Below are positions 38,936-50,203 of a DNA stretch of 64,000 bases, piece after piece. Within the stretch, counting starts at the first letter, position 1. Every line of letters starts with the position of its first letter. A program made the translations under genes and the position numbers. The stretch is from Auanema rhodensis (Eukaryota > Nematoda > Chromadorea > Rhabditida > Rhabditidae), in NCBI GenBank assembly GCA_964057225.1, contig OZ059895.1, positions 14,685,001-14,749,000 on the forward strand. The letters run 5' to 3'. Below the pieces are notes generated by a model. That model saw only the letters and a list, made by a program, of their open reading frames with translations, ran no database searches and had not been told where the DNA came from.

Positions 38936-40445
38936 ATGGCTTGTAAAAGTACAACTCCTTCAACAAGTACAGAGAGATGCACGGGGCTATCGTGCGATGG
39001 AGGTAATCATTGCATATCTCGTATAAAATTCTTGTTCCTTATTTAAGCTGCGAAGTTCAAATGTTGTAACTCGCAGAGATCCGGTGTATCGGTAGTGCAA
39101 CAAATCGTGTCGAGTTGTAGTGGGGCTATAGTTACGGCTTTTTTGAGTATGATTCAAGGGGCTAATCTTAATTTATGCTTTGTTTTATAGTGACTCCTAT
39201 GGATGTTGTTAAGATAAGACTACAGCAACAGGCACATTCATTACCACCTGGACAGTGCTTTTACTATTCAAATGGACTAATGGATCATGTTTGTATGCCT
39301 TGTGGAGATAAACAACCTTGTGAATGGTACCAAAGACCAGGAAATTTTTCAGGAACTTTGGTAATATTGTTGATTTCTTGTTTATGGTAATGATTGAATT
39401 ATAATTACAGGATGCATTTGTTAAAATCTCGCGCAATGAAGGTTTACGCTCTCTGTGGAGTGGACTTTCACCAACTTTGTAAGTTATGAATGAGATTTTC
39501 TGATTATTTCGAGAATTAATTAAAGAGTAATGGCCGTACCAGCTACAGTTTTCTATTTCTCAGTTTATGATAATTTGTATGTTCAAATGAAAAAGATGTA
39601 AGTTTCTAATTGCACTAACTTTTAATTTGAAAATTCTTGTAGGTCATGTTGCCGAAGAAGTCAGTATCCTCATTGTTGGATTCCTCCTGATTGGGCTATT
39701 GCTCCATTGTCCGGTGCAACAGCTCGAACAATATCAGTTACCGTTGCTAGTCCTTTAGAAATGATTCGAACTAAGATGCAAAGTGAGAAAATGGGCTACA
39801 GAGGTATGCACTGATCTGTATTACTGTAACTTTCATGGACGTTTAGAAGTTGGCAGAGCAGTTCGAGATTCCATAGCAGCAAGAGGTTACTCTTCCTTTT
39901 TCTTGGGTTGGGCTCCTACTCTCTTTCGTGATATACCTTTCTCAGGTAAAATTCCTCTTATTTAAGCGTTTTTCAAATATCCTTTCAGCTATTTATTGGG
40001 GTGGATATGACTATTTAAAGAGGAAACTTATGATTTTCAAAGGAATTAAGGAAACCACATTTGGAATATCTTTCACTGCTGGAGCTGTTGCCGGCATGCT
40101 AGCTGCTATCATAACTACACCATTCGACGTGGTACAGCTTTAGTTCCATTTTTCAGTTTTTATTTTCTCAATGTTCAGGTTAAAACACACCGTCAAGTGA
40201 CCCTTGGTAGTTCAGAAAAAATACCCTCATCTCGTTCAGTATTTTTCAGTTTGCTTGCAACACGAGGTCCAAAAGCTTTATTTACCGGTTAGTTAACGAC
40301 TATAAATAATTGTATAATATTTTTTGTTGTTTTAGGTGTTATTCCTAGGGTTGTGAAGGTTGCCCCAGCTTGTGCCATAATGATAGGATCTTATGAATTC
40401 TTTAAATTATATTTTGCTAGACAAAACAAAAAAAGCCAATCTTAG
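38936..40445 (+). CDS. Mitochondrial carrier, SLC25A39/40 type
   Basis: Inner-membrane carrier; the vertebrate orthologues import glutathione into mitochondria. Three carrier repeats with signatures MTPMDVVKIRLQQQ, ASPLEMIRTKMQ and TTPFDVVKTHRQ. Other family blocks: SLWSGLSPTLVMAVPATVFYF, FFLGWAPTLFRDIPFSAIYWGGYD and [26 protein letters not shown]. The first matrix loop is long and Cys-rich (CFYYSNGLMDHVCMPCGDK..C), as in SLC25A39 where it is linked to iron/glutathione sensing. The N-terminus adds a Ser/Thr-rich and Cys-containing stretch. The ATG comes directly after ttgatttag, so a leader would join with no or one UTR base. 222 bp after lars-1 and 288 bp before UTP11. Confidence 0.93.
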
Positions 40446-40733
40446 GGTATAATTTCTGGTTATATTGTTAGCTCTTTCTAGTTTTATTCAATCTTGTCCA
40501 AAATTTTTATGATCATATTGTTTACTGTTAATTTTGACTGTTAATTTATGAAAAACTTGTATAGAAATAGTTTAATGTGATAGCTTACTAAATAGAACTA
40601 ACGCTAGTTTTTATTAAATTCAAATTTTATTATTAAAGGTTTATTTATTTTTTATTTTCAATTTGTTTCATAACAATCAGTATTTTTCTTTTTTTTAAAC
40701 TTTGTTTCATATTGTTCAAATTATAATTTATAG

Positions 40734-41811
40734 ATGTCCACCTTATCTAGTATTAGTAAGAAGCTTGTGGGTCAACGTACTCACAGAGAGCGTGCTCAGG
40801 TATTACTTTCTATTCATTGATTCGAATTAACTGAATTTTTTACGTTTTAGCCAAGCAATAGGGCTCATCTCGGTATCTTGGAAAAGAAAAAAGATTATAA
40901 AATAAGAGCACAAGACTATAATCAGAAGAGAGATACTCTTAAAAAGCTTCGTACAAAAGCCTTGGATAAAAATCCCGATGAGTATCATCATCATATGCTC
41001 AACAGTGAGGTCAAAGTAAGTTTTATTTTGTGATCACTGAATTTACATTGAGATTCCTTAATTATAGACTGATGGACGTCATTATGATAGGAAAACAACT
41101 GAACAAGAAGAGTTAACAGAAGTTCAAAAAAAACTTTCCAGCATTAAAGATCTTGAATATGTGAAACATAAGCTTCATTTTGAAAAGAAGGTATTTTATT
41201 TTTATTGTTTAAGATTTTGTAAATCAAATAAAAATTTCTAGAAAATTGATGAATTGAAGTCAGAACTTCATTTTGCTGATACAGCTTGTGCTTCTCTTAA
41301 GAATAATCATGTTATATTTGTAGACGATGAGGAAGAAGGTTAGTTATTGCTATTGAGATGTTTAAAGTAAAATTTGAGTTTATAGCCAAATCTTTTGATC
41401 CTGTTGAGTTTTTCCAAACAAGTGAAGATTTGATTGCTAGAAAATTCAACAGACCAAAAACTGAGGATTTAACGGAAAAATCTGTAATCGGAGCTTTCGA
41501 TAAAGAGACTATTAAGGTATTTTCAGCATTAATTCTCGAAATGTAATTCTGTGTTTAGAAATCTGATAGACAGAGACGTGTTAGGTATAATGAATTAATG
41601 AAGCGCATGGAACGTGCAAAAGAATTAGAAGTTGTTGTGGCAAAGCTTCAGTTGAAAAAGGTTCGAATTGAATTGAGCATAAGTTTTAATCCATATTATT
41701 TGAAAGGATTTGGCGAAATCAAGTAGAGATGAGTTAGTTCCGAAGAAAGTGAAACGTGGTGGATCCAAAAAAGCTGCCGTGTACAAATGGACATATGATA
41801 GAAAGCGGTAA
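40734..41811 (+). CDS. UTP11: UTP11, U3 snoRNP / small-subunit processome protein
   Basis: Nucleolar factor for 18S rRNA maturation. Starts [20 protein letters not shown], then [19 protein letters not shown] and [20 protein letters not shown], the strongly conserved N-terminal run of Utp11. Next are [35 protein letters not shown] and [12 protein letters not shown], then a basic C-terminus [18 protein letters not shown]. Length of about 250-260 residues is normal. The ATG abuts an acceptor (ataatttatag), as in the preceding gene, suggesting trans-splicing. AATAAA at 41894-41899. Probable last gene of the lars-1 cluster. Confidence 0.93.
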
Positions 41812-42113
41812 TCGATTTCCGCCAAATTAATTTGTTGTAACTGTTTTCATTGTTTTCTCTGTTGTTGCATTGTTGAAACTATATGACCATCCAAATAAAA
41901 TAAAACACAAACTAATGTTTAAATATTCTTCATGTCAATATCAAACTGATGCCACAAATCTTTACAAATGTTTTTAGTTTTTTGTTAAATAAGTTTATTA
42001 GAGAAAGATCTTCCTAAAAACTTGATAAACAACATAAAATGAGTTCAAATATACAAATTCTCAGTTTCAGTTCTAAATATCGAGATCTAAATATAATTAT
42101 TTCCGAGTGAGAT
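41812..42113. other. UTP11 3' flank before satellite
   Basis: AT-rich, about 300 bp, holding the UTP11 poly(A) signal. The last bases (from about 42088) begin to resemble the satellite unit (gtgacttctcatatttccgg versus the unit's gacgagaacttttcaattttccgg), an eroded edge copy. Confidence 0.5.
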
Positions 42114-45100
42114 TTGGCTGTGACTTCTCATATTTCCGGAAAAAGGCTTTATATCGAGCCCATCCACAAGATTTGTTCACAAAAAAGTTCAGGCTGTAGT
42201 CACGTTTGGCCCGGTGATTGTTCGCTTTACTCCAAGATCAGCAACTATGATCAAATTAAAATACTCACAGGTTGGGTATTCAGATGTGTAGATTCTGAAT
42301 TTCCGAAGGAGAATTGACGAGAACTTTTCAATTTTCCGGAAAAAGGCTTTATATCAAGCCCATCCACAAGATTTGTTCACAAAAAAGTTCAGGCTGTAGT
42401 CACGTTTGGCCCGGTGATTGTTCGCTTTACTCCAAGATCAGCAACTATGATCAAATTAAAATACTCACAGGTTGGGTATTCAGATGTGTAGATTCTGAAT
42501 TTCCGGAGGAAAATTGACGAGAACTTTTCAATTTTCCGGAAAAAGGCTTTATATCAAGCCCATCCACAAGATTTGTTCACAAAAAAGTTCAGGCTGTAGT
42601 CACGTTTGGCCCGGTGATTGTTCGCTTTACTCCAAGATCAGCAACTATGATCAAATTAAAATACTCACAGGTTGGGTATTCAGATGTGTAGATTCTGAAT
42701 TTCCGAAGGAGAATTGACGAGAACTTTTCAATTTTCCGGAAAAAGGCTTTATATCAAGCCCATCCACAAGATTTGTTCACAAAAAAGTTCAGGCTGTAGT
42801 CACGTTTGGCCCGGTGATTGTTCGCTTTACTCCAAGATCAGCAACTATGATCTAATTAAAATACTCACTGGTTGGGTATTCAGATGTGTAGATTCTGAAT
42901 TTCCGGAGGAGAATTGACGAGAACTTTTCAATTTTCCGGAAAAAGGCTTTATATCGAGCCCATCCACAAGATTTGTTCACAAAAAAGTTCAGGCTGTAGT
43001 CACGTTTGGCCCGGTGATTGTTCGCTTTACTCCAAGATCAGCAACTATGATCTAATTAAAATACTCACTGGTTGGGTATTCAGATGTGTAGATTCTGAAT
43101 TTCCGAAGGAGAATTGACGAGAACTTTTCAATTTTCCGGAAAAAGGCTTTATATCAAGCCCATCCACAAGATTTGTTCACAAAAAAGTTCAGGCTGTAGT
43201 CACGTTTGGCCCGGTGATTGTTCGCTTTACTCCAAGATCAGCAACTATGATCAAATTAAAATACTCACAGGTTGGGTATTCAGATGTGTAGATTCTGAAT
43301 TTCCGAAGGAGAATTGACGAGAACTTTTCAATTTTCCGGAAAAAGGCTTTATATCAAGCCCATCCACAAGATTTGTTCACAAAAAAGTTCAGGCTGTAGT
43401 CACGTTTGGCCCGGTGATTGTTCGCTTTACTCCAAGATCAGCAACTATGATCAAATTAAAATACTCACAGGTTGGGTATTCAGATGTGTAGATTCTGAAT
43501 TTCCGAAGGAGAATTGACGAGAACTTTTCAATTTTCCGGAAAAAGGCTTTATATCGAGCCCATCCACAAGATTTGTTCACAAAAAAGTTCAGGCTGTAGT
43601 CACGTTTGGCCCGGTGATTGTTCGCTTTACTCCAAGATCAGCAACTATGATCAAATTAAAATACTCACAGGTTGGGTATTCAGATGTGTAGATTCTGAAT
43701 TTCCGAAGGAGAATTGACGAGAACTTTTCAATTTTCCGGAAAAAGGCTTTATATCGAGCCCATCCACAAGATTTGTTCACAAAAAGTTCAGGCTGTAGTC
43801 ACGTTTGGCCCGGTGATTGTTCGCTTTACTCCAAGATCAGCAACTATGATCAAATTAAAATACTCACTGGTTGGGTATTCAGATGTGTAGATTCTGAATT
43901 TCCGAAGGAGAATTGACGAGAACTTTTCAGTTTTCCGGAAAAAGGCTTTATATCGAGCCCATCCACAAGATTTGTTCACAAAAAAGTTCAGGCTGTAGTC
44001 ACGTTTGGCCCGGTGATTGTTCGCTTTACTCCAAGATCAGCAACTATGATCAAATTAAAATACTCACAGGTTGGGTATTCAGATGTGTAGATTCTGAATT
44101 TCCGAAGGAGAATTGACGAGAACTTTTCAATTTTCCGGAAAAAGGCTTTATATCGAGCCCATCCACAAGATTTGTTCACAAAAAAGTTCAGGCTGTAGTC
44201 ACGTTTGGCCCGGTGATTGTTCGCTTTACTCCAAGATCAGCAACTATGATCAAATTAAAATACTCACAGGTTAGGTATTCAGATGTGTAGATTCTGAATT
44301 TCCGAAGGAGAATTGACGAGAACTTTTCAATTTTCCGGAAAAAGGCTTTATATCAAGCCCATCCACAAGATTTGTTCACAAAAAAGTTCAGGCTGTAGTC
44401 ACGTTTGGCCCGGTGATTGTTCGCTTTACTCCAAGATCAGCAACTATGATCAAATTAAAATACTCACTGGTTGGGTATTCAGATGTGTAGATTCTGAATT
44501 TCCGAAGGAGAATTGACGAGAACTTTTCAATTTTCCGGAAAAAGGCTTTATATCGAGCCCATCCACAAGATTTGTTCACAAAAAAGTTCAGGCTGTAGTC
44601 ACGTTTGGCCCGGTGATTGTTCGCTTTACTCCAAGATCAGCAACTATGATCAAATTAAAATACTCACAGGTTGGGTATTCAGATGTGTAGATTCTGAATT
44701 TCCGAAGGAGAATTGACGAGAACTTTTTAATTTTCCGGAAAAAGGCTTTATATCAAGCCCATCCACAAGATTTGTTCACAAAAAAGTTCAGGCTGTAGTC
44801 ACGTTTGGCCCGGTGATTGTTCGCTTTACTCCAAGATCAGCAACTATGATCAAATTAAAATACTCACAGGTTGGGTATTCAGATGTGTAGATTCTGAATT
44901 TCCGAAGGAGAATTGACGAGAACTTTTCAATTTTCCGGAAAAAGGCTTTATATCAAGCCCATCCACAAGATTTGTTCACAAAAAAGTTCAGGCTGTAGTC
45001 ACGTTTGGCCCGGTGATTGTTCGCTTTACTCCAAGATCAGCAACTATGATCAAATTAAAATACTCACTGGTTGGGTATTCAGATGTGTAGATTCTGAATT

Positions 45101-47446
45101 TCCGAAGGAGAATTGACGAGAACTTTTCAATTTTCCGGAAAAAGGCTTTATATCGAGCCCATCCACAAGATTTGTTCACAAAAAAGTTCAGGCTGTAGTC
45201 ACGTTTGGCCCGGTGATTGTTCGCTTTACTCCAAGATCAGCAACTATGATCAAATTAAAATACTCACTGGTTGGGTATTCAGATGTGTAGATTCTGAATT
45301 TCCGAAGGAGAATTGACGAGAACTTTTCAATTTTCCGGAAAAAGGCTTTATATCAAGCCCATCCACAAGATTTGTTCACAAAAAAGTTCAGGCTGTAGTC
45401 ACGTTTGGCCCGGTGATTGTTCGCTTTACTCCAAGATCAGCAACTATGATCAAATTAAAATACTCACAGGTTGGGTATTCAGATGTGTAGATTCTGAATT
45501 TCCGAAGGAGAATTGACGAGAACTTTTCAATTTTCCGGAAAAAGGCTTTATATCAAGCCCATCCACAAGATTTGTTCACAAAAAAGTTCAGGCTGTAGTC
45601 ACGTTTGGCCCGGTGATTGTTCGCTTTACTCCAAGATCAGCAACTATGATCAAATTAAAATACTCACAGGTTGGGTATTCAGATGTGTAGATTCTGAATT
45701 TCCGAAGGAGAATTGACGAGAACTTTTCAATTTTCCGGAAAAAGGCTTTATATCAAGCCCATCCACAAGATTTGTTCACAAAAAAGTTCAGGCTGTAGTC
45801 ACGTTTGGCCCGGTGATTGTTCGCTTTACTCCAAGATCAGCAACTATGATCAAATTAAAATACTCACAGGTTGGGTATTCAGATGTGTAGATTCTGAATT
45901 TCCGAAGGAGAATTGACGAGAACTTTTCAATTTTCCGGAAAAAGGCTTTATATCAAGCCCATCCACAAGATTTGTTCACAAAAAAGTTCAGGCTGTAGTC
46001 ACGTTTGGCCCGGTGATTGTTCGCTTTACTCCAAGATCAGCAACTATGATCAAATTAAAATACTCACAGGTTGGGTATTCAGATGTGTAGATTCTGAATT
46101 TCCGAAGGAGAATTGACGAGAACTTTTCAATTTTCCGGAAAAAGGCTTTATATCAAGCCCATCCACAAGATTTGTTCACAAAAAAGTTCAGGCTGTAGTC
46201 ACGTTTGGCCCGGTGATTGTTCGCTTTACTCCAAGATCAGCAACTATGATCAAATTAAAATACTCACAGGTTGGGTATTCAGATGTGTAGATTCTGAATT
46301 TCCGAAGGAGAATTGACGAGAACTTTTCAATTTTCCGGAAAAAGGCTTTATATCAAGCCCATCCACAAGATTTGTTCACAAAAAAGTTCAGGCTGTAGTC
46401 ACGTTTGGCCCGGTGATTGTTCGCTTTACTCCAAGATCAGCAACTATGATCAAATTAAAATACTCACTGGTTGGGTATTCAGATGTGTAGATTCTGAATT
46501 TCCGAAGGAGAATTGACGAGAACTTTTCAATTTTCCGGAAAAAGGCTTTATATCAAGCCCATCCACAAGATTTGTTCACAAAAAAGTTCAGGCTGTAGTC
46601 ACGTTTGGCCCGGTGATTGTTCGCTTTACTCCAAGATCAGCAACTATGATCAAATTAAAATACTCACAGGTTGGGTATTCAGATGTGTAGATTCTGAATT
46701 TCCGAAGGAGAATTGACGAGAACTTTTCAATTTTCCGGAAAAAGGCTTTATATCAAGCCCATCCACAAGATTTGTTCACAAAAAAGTTCAGGCTGTAGTC
46801 ACGTTTGGCCAGGTGATTGTTCGCTTTACTCCAAGATCAGCAACTATGATCAAATTAAAATACTCACTGGTTGGGTATTCAGATGTGTAGATTCTGAATT
46901 TCCGAAGGAGAATTGACGAGAACTTTTCAATTTTCCGGAAAAAGGCTTTATATCGAGCCCATCCACAAGATTTGTTCACAAAAAAGTTCAGGCTGTAGTC
47001 ACGTTTGGCCCGGTGATTGTTCGCTTTACTCCAAGATCAGCAACTATGATCAAATTAAAATACTCACAGGTTGGGTATTCAGATGTGTAGATTCTGAATT
47101 TCCGAAGGAGAATTGACGAGAACTTTTCAATTTTCCGGAAAAAGGCTTTATATCGAGCCCATCCACAAGATTTGTTCACAAAAAAGTTCAGGCTGTAGTC
47201 ACGTTTGGCCCGGTGATTGTTCGCTTTACTCCAAGATCAGCAACTATGATCAAATTAAAATACTCACAGGTTAGGTATTCAGATGTGTAGATTCTGAATT
47301 TCCGAAGGAGAATTGACGAGAACTTTTCAATTTTCCGGAAAAAGGCTTTATATCAAGCCCATCCACAAGATTTGTTCACAAAAAAGTTCAGGCTGTAGTC
47401 ACGTTTGGCCCGGTGATTGTTCGCTTTACTCCAAGATCAGCAACTT
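42114..47446. repeat. Satellite array, 200-bp unit, about 27 copies
   Basis: Tandem head-to-tail units of 200 bp (one of 199 bp near 43780 that lost an A). Units are almost identical, differing at a few recurrent sites: tatcGagcc/tatcAagcc, gatcAaat/gatcTaat, cacAgg/cacTgg and ttGggtatt/ttAggtatt. Each contains the palindrome TTTTCCGGAAAA and the block GTTTGGCCCGGTGATTG. The last unit breaks off at gcaact (47446). Each unit has open frames of about 67 codons (+) and 63 codons (-). Because 200 is not a multiple of 3, these are separate per-unit frames that start at TTG or at an internal Met, with no splice or start context, so I regard them as by-products of the repeat. Confidence 0.97.
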
Positions 47447-47678
47447 TGTTATGCTAGCTAAATATGTTTCGAGTTTTAACATATAATCTTATTCCATGAA
47501 AACAGATATTTGCGAAATAACCCGTATATACGCGGGGAAAATCATGCTATGTAAATACAACTCTTGTATGTAGAACCGATCGCCTCTTTTGAAACATCAA
47601 AAATGAATGTTTTGCATATTTAGCGCCAATTTTGAATTTTAAAAAATTAAGTATATTGTTAAAGATTTTCGATTCATG

Positions 47679-47772
47679 TTGCTCTCCAATGGAGAGCGTT
47701 CCAAAATTTAATTCGAACACAGAATTATTCTGGTTGAATCAGGAAAGTACCTCAAACTTGGGTAATTAAACC
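47679..47772 (-). ncRNA. SL1: SL1 spliced-leader RNA gene, copy 1
   Basis: Transcribed leftwards. The 22-nt leader exon occupies 47751-47772 and matches the canonical nematode SL1 (starts GGTTTAATTACCC, ends GTTTGAG), followed at once by a GT donor. The intron-like part carries AATTTTGGA, an Sm-binding site (around 47702-47710), and a terminal hairpin GCTCTCC-ATT-GGAGAGC at 47681-47697. Length about 94 nt, as expected. The 3' end is set by the hairpin and approximate. SL RNAs donate the 5' leader to mRNAs in trans-splicing. Confidence 0.95.
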
Positions 47773-48167
47773 AAAGATGCAGTGTCACCTCCCAGTGCCG
47801 TCAATAAAAGCGCCGTATCCCATTGGGGTGCTGTGTCTGCCTCTAACGCACATAGAGATTGCTCTCTTCACCAGACAATGACTACTGCATAAGAGCCTGA
47901 ACAAGAAAGCAGCCTAGATTTATGACAGTTTCCCATAGAGCCTGTGTATAACCGCTCTTTTCTACTGAAATTTTAAAAATAAACAGCTATCTTCTTAAAT
48001 TATATGAGCCTGAGCTACTTAGAACTTAGGTTTGTGGACAACCTCTCACACAGCCTGAATACAACTGCTCATCTCAACCCCAAATCCAAAAATGATCTTC
48101 ATCCTCATTGACTTTTCTATTTTAAAAATCAAACGAACTTGATTCATCTAAAGATTTTCGATTCATG

Positions 48168-48261
48168 TTGCTCTCCAATGGAGAGCGTTCCAAAATTTAA
48201 TTCGAACACAGAATTATTCTGGTTGAATCAGGAAAGTACCTCAAACTTGGGTAATTAAACC
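48168..48261 (-). ncRNA. SL1: SL1 spliced-leader RNA gene, copy 2
   Basis: Leader exon at 48240-48261, Sm site and hairpin (loop ATT) as in copy 1. The body is identical to copy 1 over the RNA; the base just upstream of the cap site differs (C in place of T on the minus strand). Spacing to copy 1 is 489 bp. Confidence 0.95.
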
Positions 48262-48655
48262 GAAGATGCAGTGTCACCTCCCAGTGCCGTCAATGTAGGC
48301 GCCGTATCCCATTGGGGTGCTATGTCTGCCTCTAACCCACATAGAGATTGCGTCTCTTTACCAGACAATGACTACTGCATATGAGCCTGAACCAGAAAGC
48401 AGCCTAGGTTTGTGACAATATCCGATATAGCCTGTGTATAACCGCTCTTTCCTACTGAAGTTTAGCAATAAACGGTTATCTTCTTAAATTATATGAGCCT
48501 GAGCTACTTAGAACTTAGGTTTGTGGACAACCTCTCATACAGCCTGAATACAACCGCTCATCTCAACTACAATTCCTAAAATGATTCTCGTTCTCATTGA
48601 TTTTTCAATTTTAAAAATCAAACGAACTGATTTATCTAAAGACATTTGATTCATG

Positions 48656-48749
48656 TTGCTCTCCAGTGGAGAGCGTTCCAAAATTTAATTCGAACACAGA
48701 ATTATTCTGGTTGAATCAGGAAAGTACCTCAAACTTGGGTAATTAAACC
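48656..48749 (-). ncRNA. SL1: SL1 spliced-leader RNA gene, copy 3
   Basis: Leader exon at 48728-48749. The hairpin loop is ACT rather than ATT, the stem is unchanged, and the Sm site is intact. Spacing to copy 2 is 488 bp. The flanking unit is nearly identical to that of copy 2. Confidence 0.95.
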
Positions 48750-49144
48750 GAAGATGCAGTGTCACCTCCCAGTGCCGTCAATGTAGGCGCCGTATCCCAT
48801 TGGGGTGCTATGTCTGCCTCTAACCCACATAGAGATTGCGTCTCTTTACCAGACAATGACTACTGCATATGAGCCTGAACCAGAAAGCAGCCTAGGTTTG
48901 TGACAATATCCGATATAGCCTGTGTATAACCGCTCTTTCCTACTGAAGTTTAGCAATAAACGGTTATCTTCTTAAATTATATGAGCCTGAGCTACTTAGA
49001 ACTTAGGTTTGTGGACAACCTCTCATACAGCCTGAATACAACTGCTCATCTCAACTATAATTCCCAGAATGATTATCATCTTCGTTGATTTTTCAATTTT
49101 AAAAATCCAAAGAACTTGATTCTTCCAATGATTTTCGATTCATG

Positions 49145-49238
49145 TTGCTCTCCAGTGGAGAGCGTTCCAAAATTTAATTCGAACACAGAATTATTCTGGT
49201 TGAATCAGGAAAGTACCTCAAACTTGGGTAATTAAACC
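49145..49238 (-). ncRNA. SL1: SL1 spliced-leader RNA gene, copy 4
   Basis: Leader exon at 49217-49238, loop ACT, Sm site intact. Spacing to copy 3 is 489 bp. This is the outermost copy: similarity to the repeat unit ends about 110 bp upstream of its cap site (after ccagacaatgacta, near 49351). Confidence 0.95.
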
Positions 49239-49345
49239 GAAGATGCAGTGTCACCTCCCAGTGCCGTCAATGAAGGCGCCGTATCCCATTGGGGTGCTGT
49301 GTCTGCCTCTAACCCACATAGAGATTGCTCTCTTCACCAGACAAT
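49239..49345 (-). promoter_or_regulatory. Conserved SL1 upstream block (promoter/PSE region)
   Basis: The first roughly 105 bp upstream of the leader are nearly the same in all four copies (in copy 1 at 47773-47880, copy 2 at 48262-48370, copy 3 at 48750-48858). snRNA-type promoters in nematodes carry a proximal sequence element about 50-70 bp upstream, which would fall in the CACCCCAATGGG segment. Location by analogy only. Confidence 0.45.
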
Positions 49346-49352
49346 GACTAGG

Positions 49353-49948
49353 AGCCTGAACTTCGAAGCAACTTAAGATTTGTTAACAATTTCTTGTAAG
49401 ATGCTATTTTTAAAAAGCAGCGTGAATGATATTTTACTTTGAATATCGCCCACAATAATTCAGTTTTCTGCATCATTTATTTTGACGGATATGCGGTGAT
49501 GTGTCCCAGCATTTACAGCATTTTCTTGAGCGCAAATCTCTATTAAGCTTGTCATCTATGTATACATATAGTTTATATGTATTAATAATATTTATTATTT
49601 TAAAATTATATTTTCTGTGCGGAAACGGTCAACGAATAAATCTGTTTGAATTGAGGTTTGTTCGTTCCGCTCACGCTCAGAAATTATGATGATCATCGTC
49701 CACTTGCCATGCTCAAGTTTAAGTTTTATATCTTAGTGCTCAAGTTAGAGTTTTATTTCATTGTGAATGATTGTAATGATCTAACCTATATATCCAGAAG
49801 ATGAGGTGATTTTCATTTTTGCTACAGCTAGCAATGATATTGCTTGAACAAACTAAAGTATTCGATTACAATAAACATCTATGTGATGAATTGATAGTAT
49901 AAACTTAGAAAATGTGGTTTGAACATCATTGGTATTAATCAATCAATC
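49353..49948. other. Spacer between SL1 array and ion-channel gene
   Basis: About 600 bp, AT-rich. No RNA gene or spliced ORF recognised; it presumably includes the channel gene's promoter. Confidence 0.4.
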
Positions 49949-50142
49949 ATGATATGGTTGAATACTAGTTGCTTAATATTATTTTTATTTTATGTATATT
50001 CATCAAATATTGTGATAGTTGTTGATGGAATAGCTATATCAGCTGTCGATTCACCAGATGATATAACGGGTGTTAATAATGATGATGACGATGATGATGA
50101 TGATGCTGAAGGTAGGATTTTCTTATATTTTCTCTTCTAATC

Positions 50143-50203
<61 letters not shown>

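Larger units (their letters stand above)
47640..49352 (-). repeat. Tandem SL1 gene repeat, ~489-bp unit, about 3.5 units
   Basis: Each unit holds one SL1 RNA gene plus about 390 bp of spacer. The spacer includes a conserved block just upstream of the cap site (GGTGACACTGCATC on the minus strand) and a second with CACCCCAATGGGATACGG. I find no 5S rRNA sequence in the spacer, unlike the 5S/SL arrays of many nematodes. Confidence 0.85.

Noticed and set aside
42114-47116. A family of 67-codon (+) and 63-codon (-) proteins repeated every 200 bp
   Set aside because: They are frames generated by the satellite unit. The plus frames begin at TTG, overlap the preceding stop by the same four bases in each unit, and lack splice or start context.
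42114-47446. CRISPR-like array
   Set aside because: Unit of 200 bp with no unique spacers, in a eukaryotic genome.
47773-48160. 5S rRNA gene in the SL1 spacer
   Set aside because: Looked for because SL1 and 5S are often linked; no 5S internal control region or core is visible on either strand.
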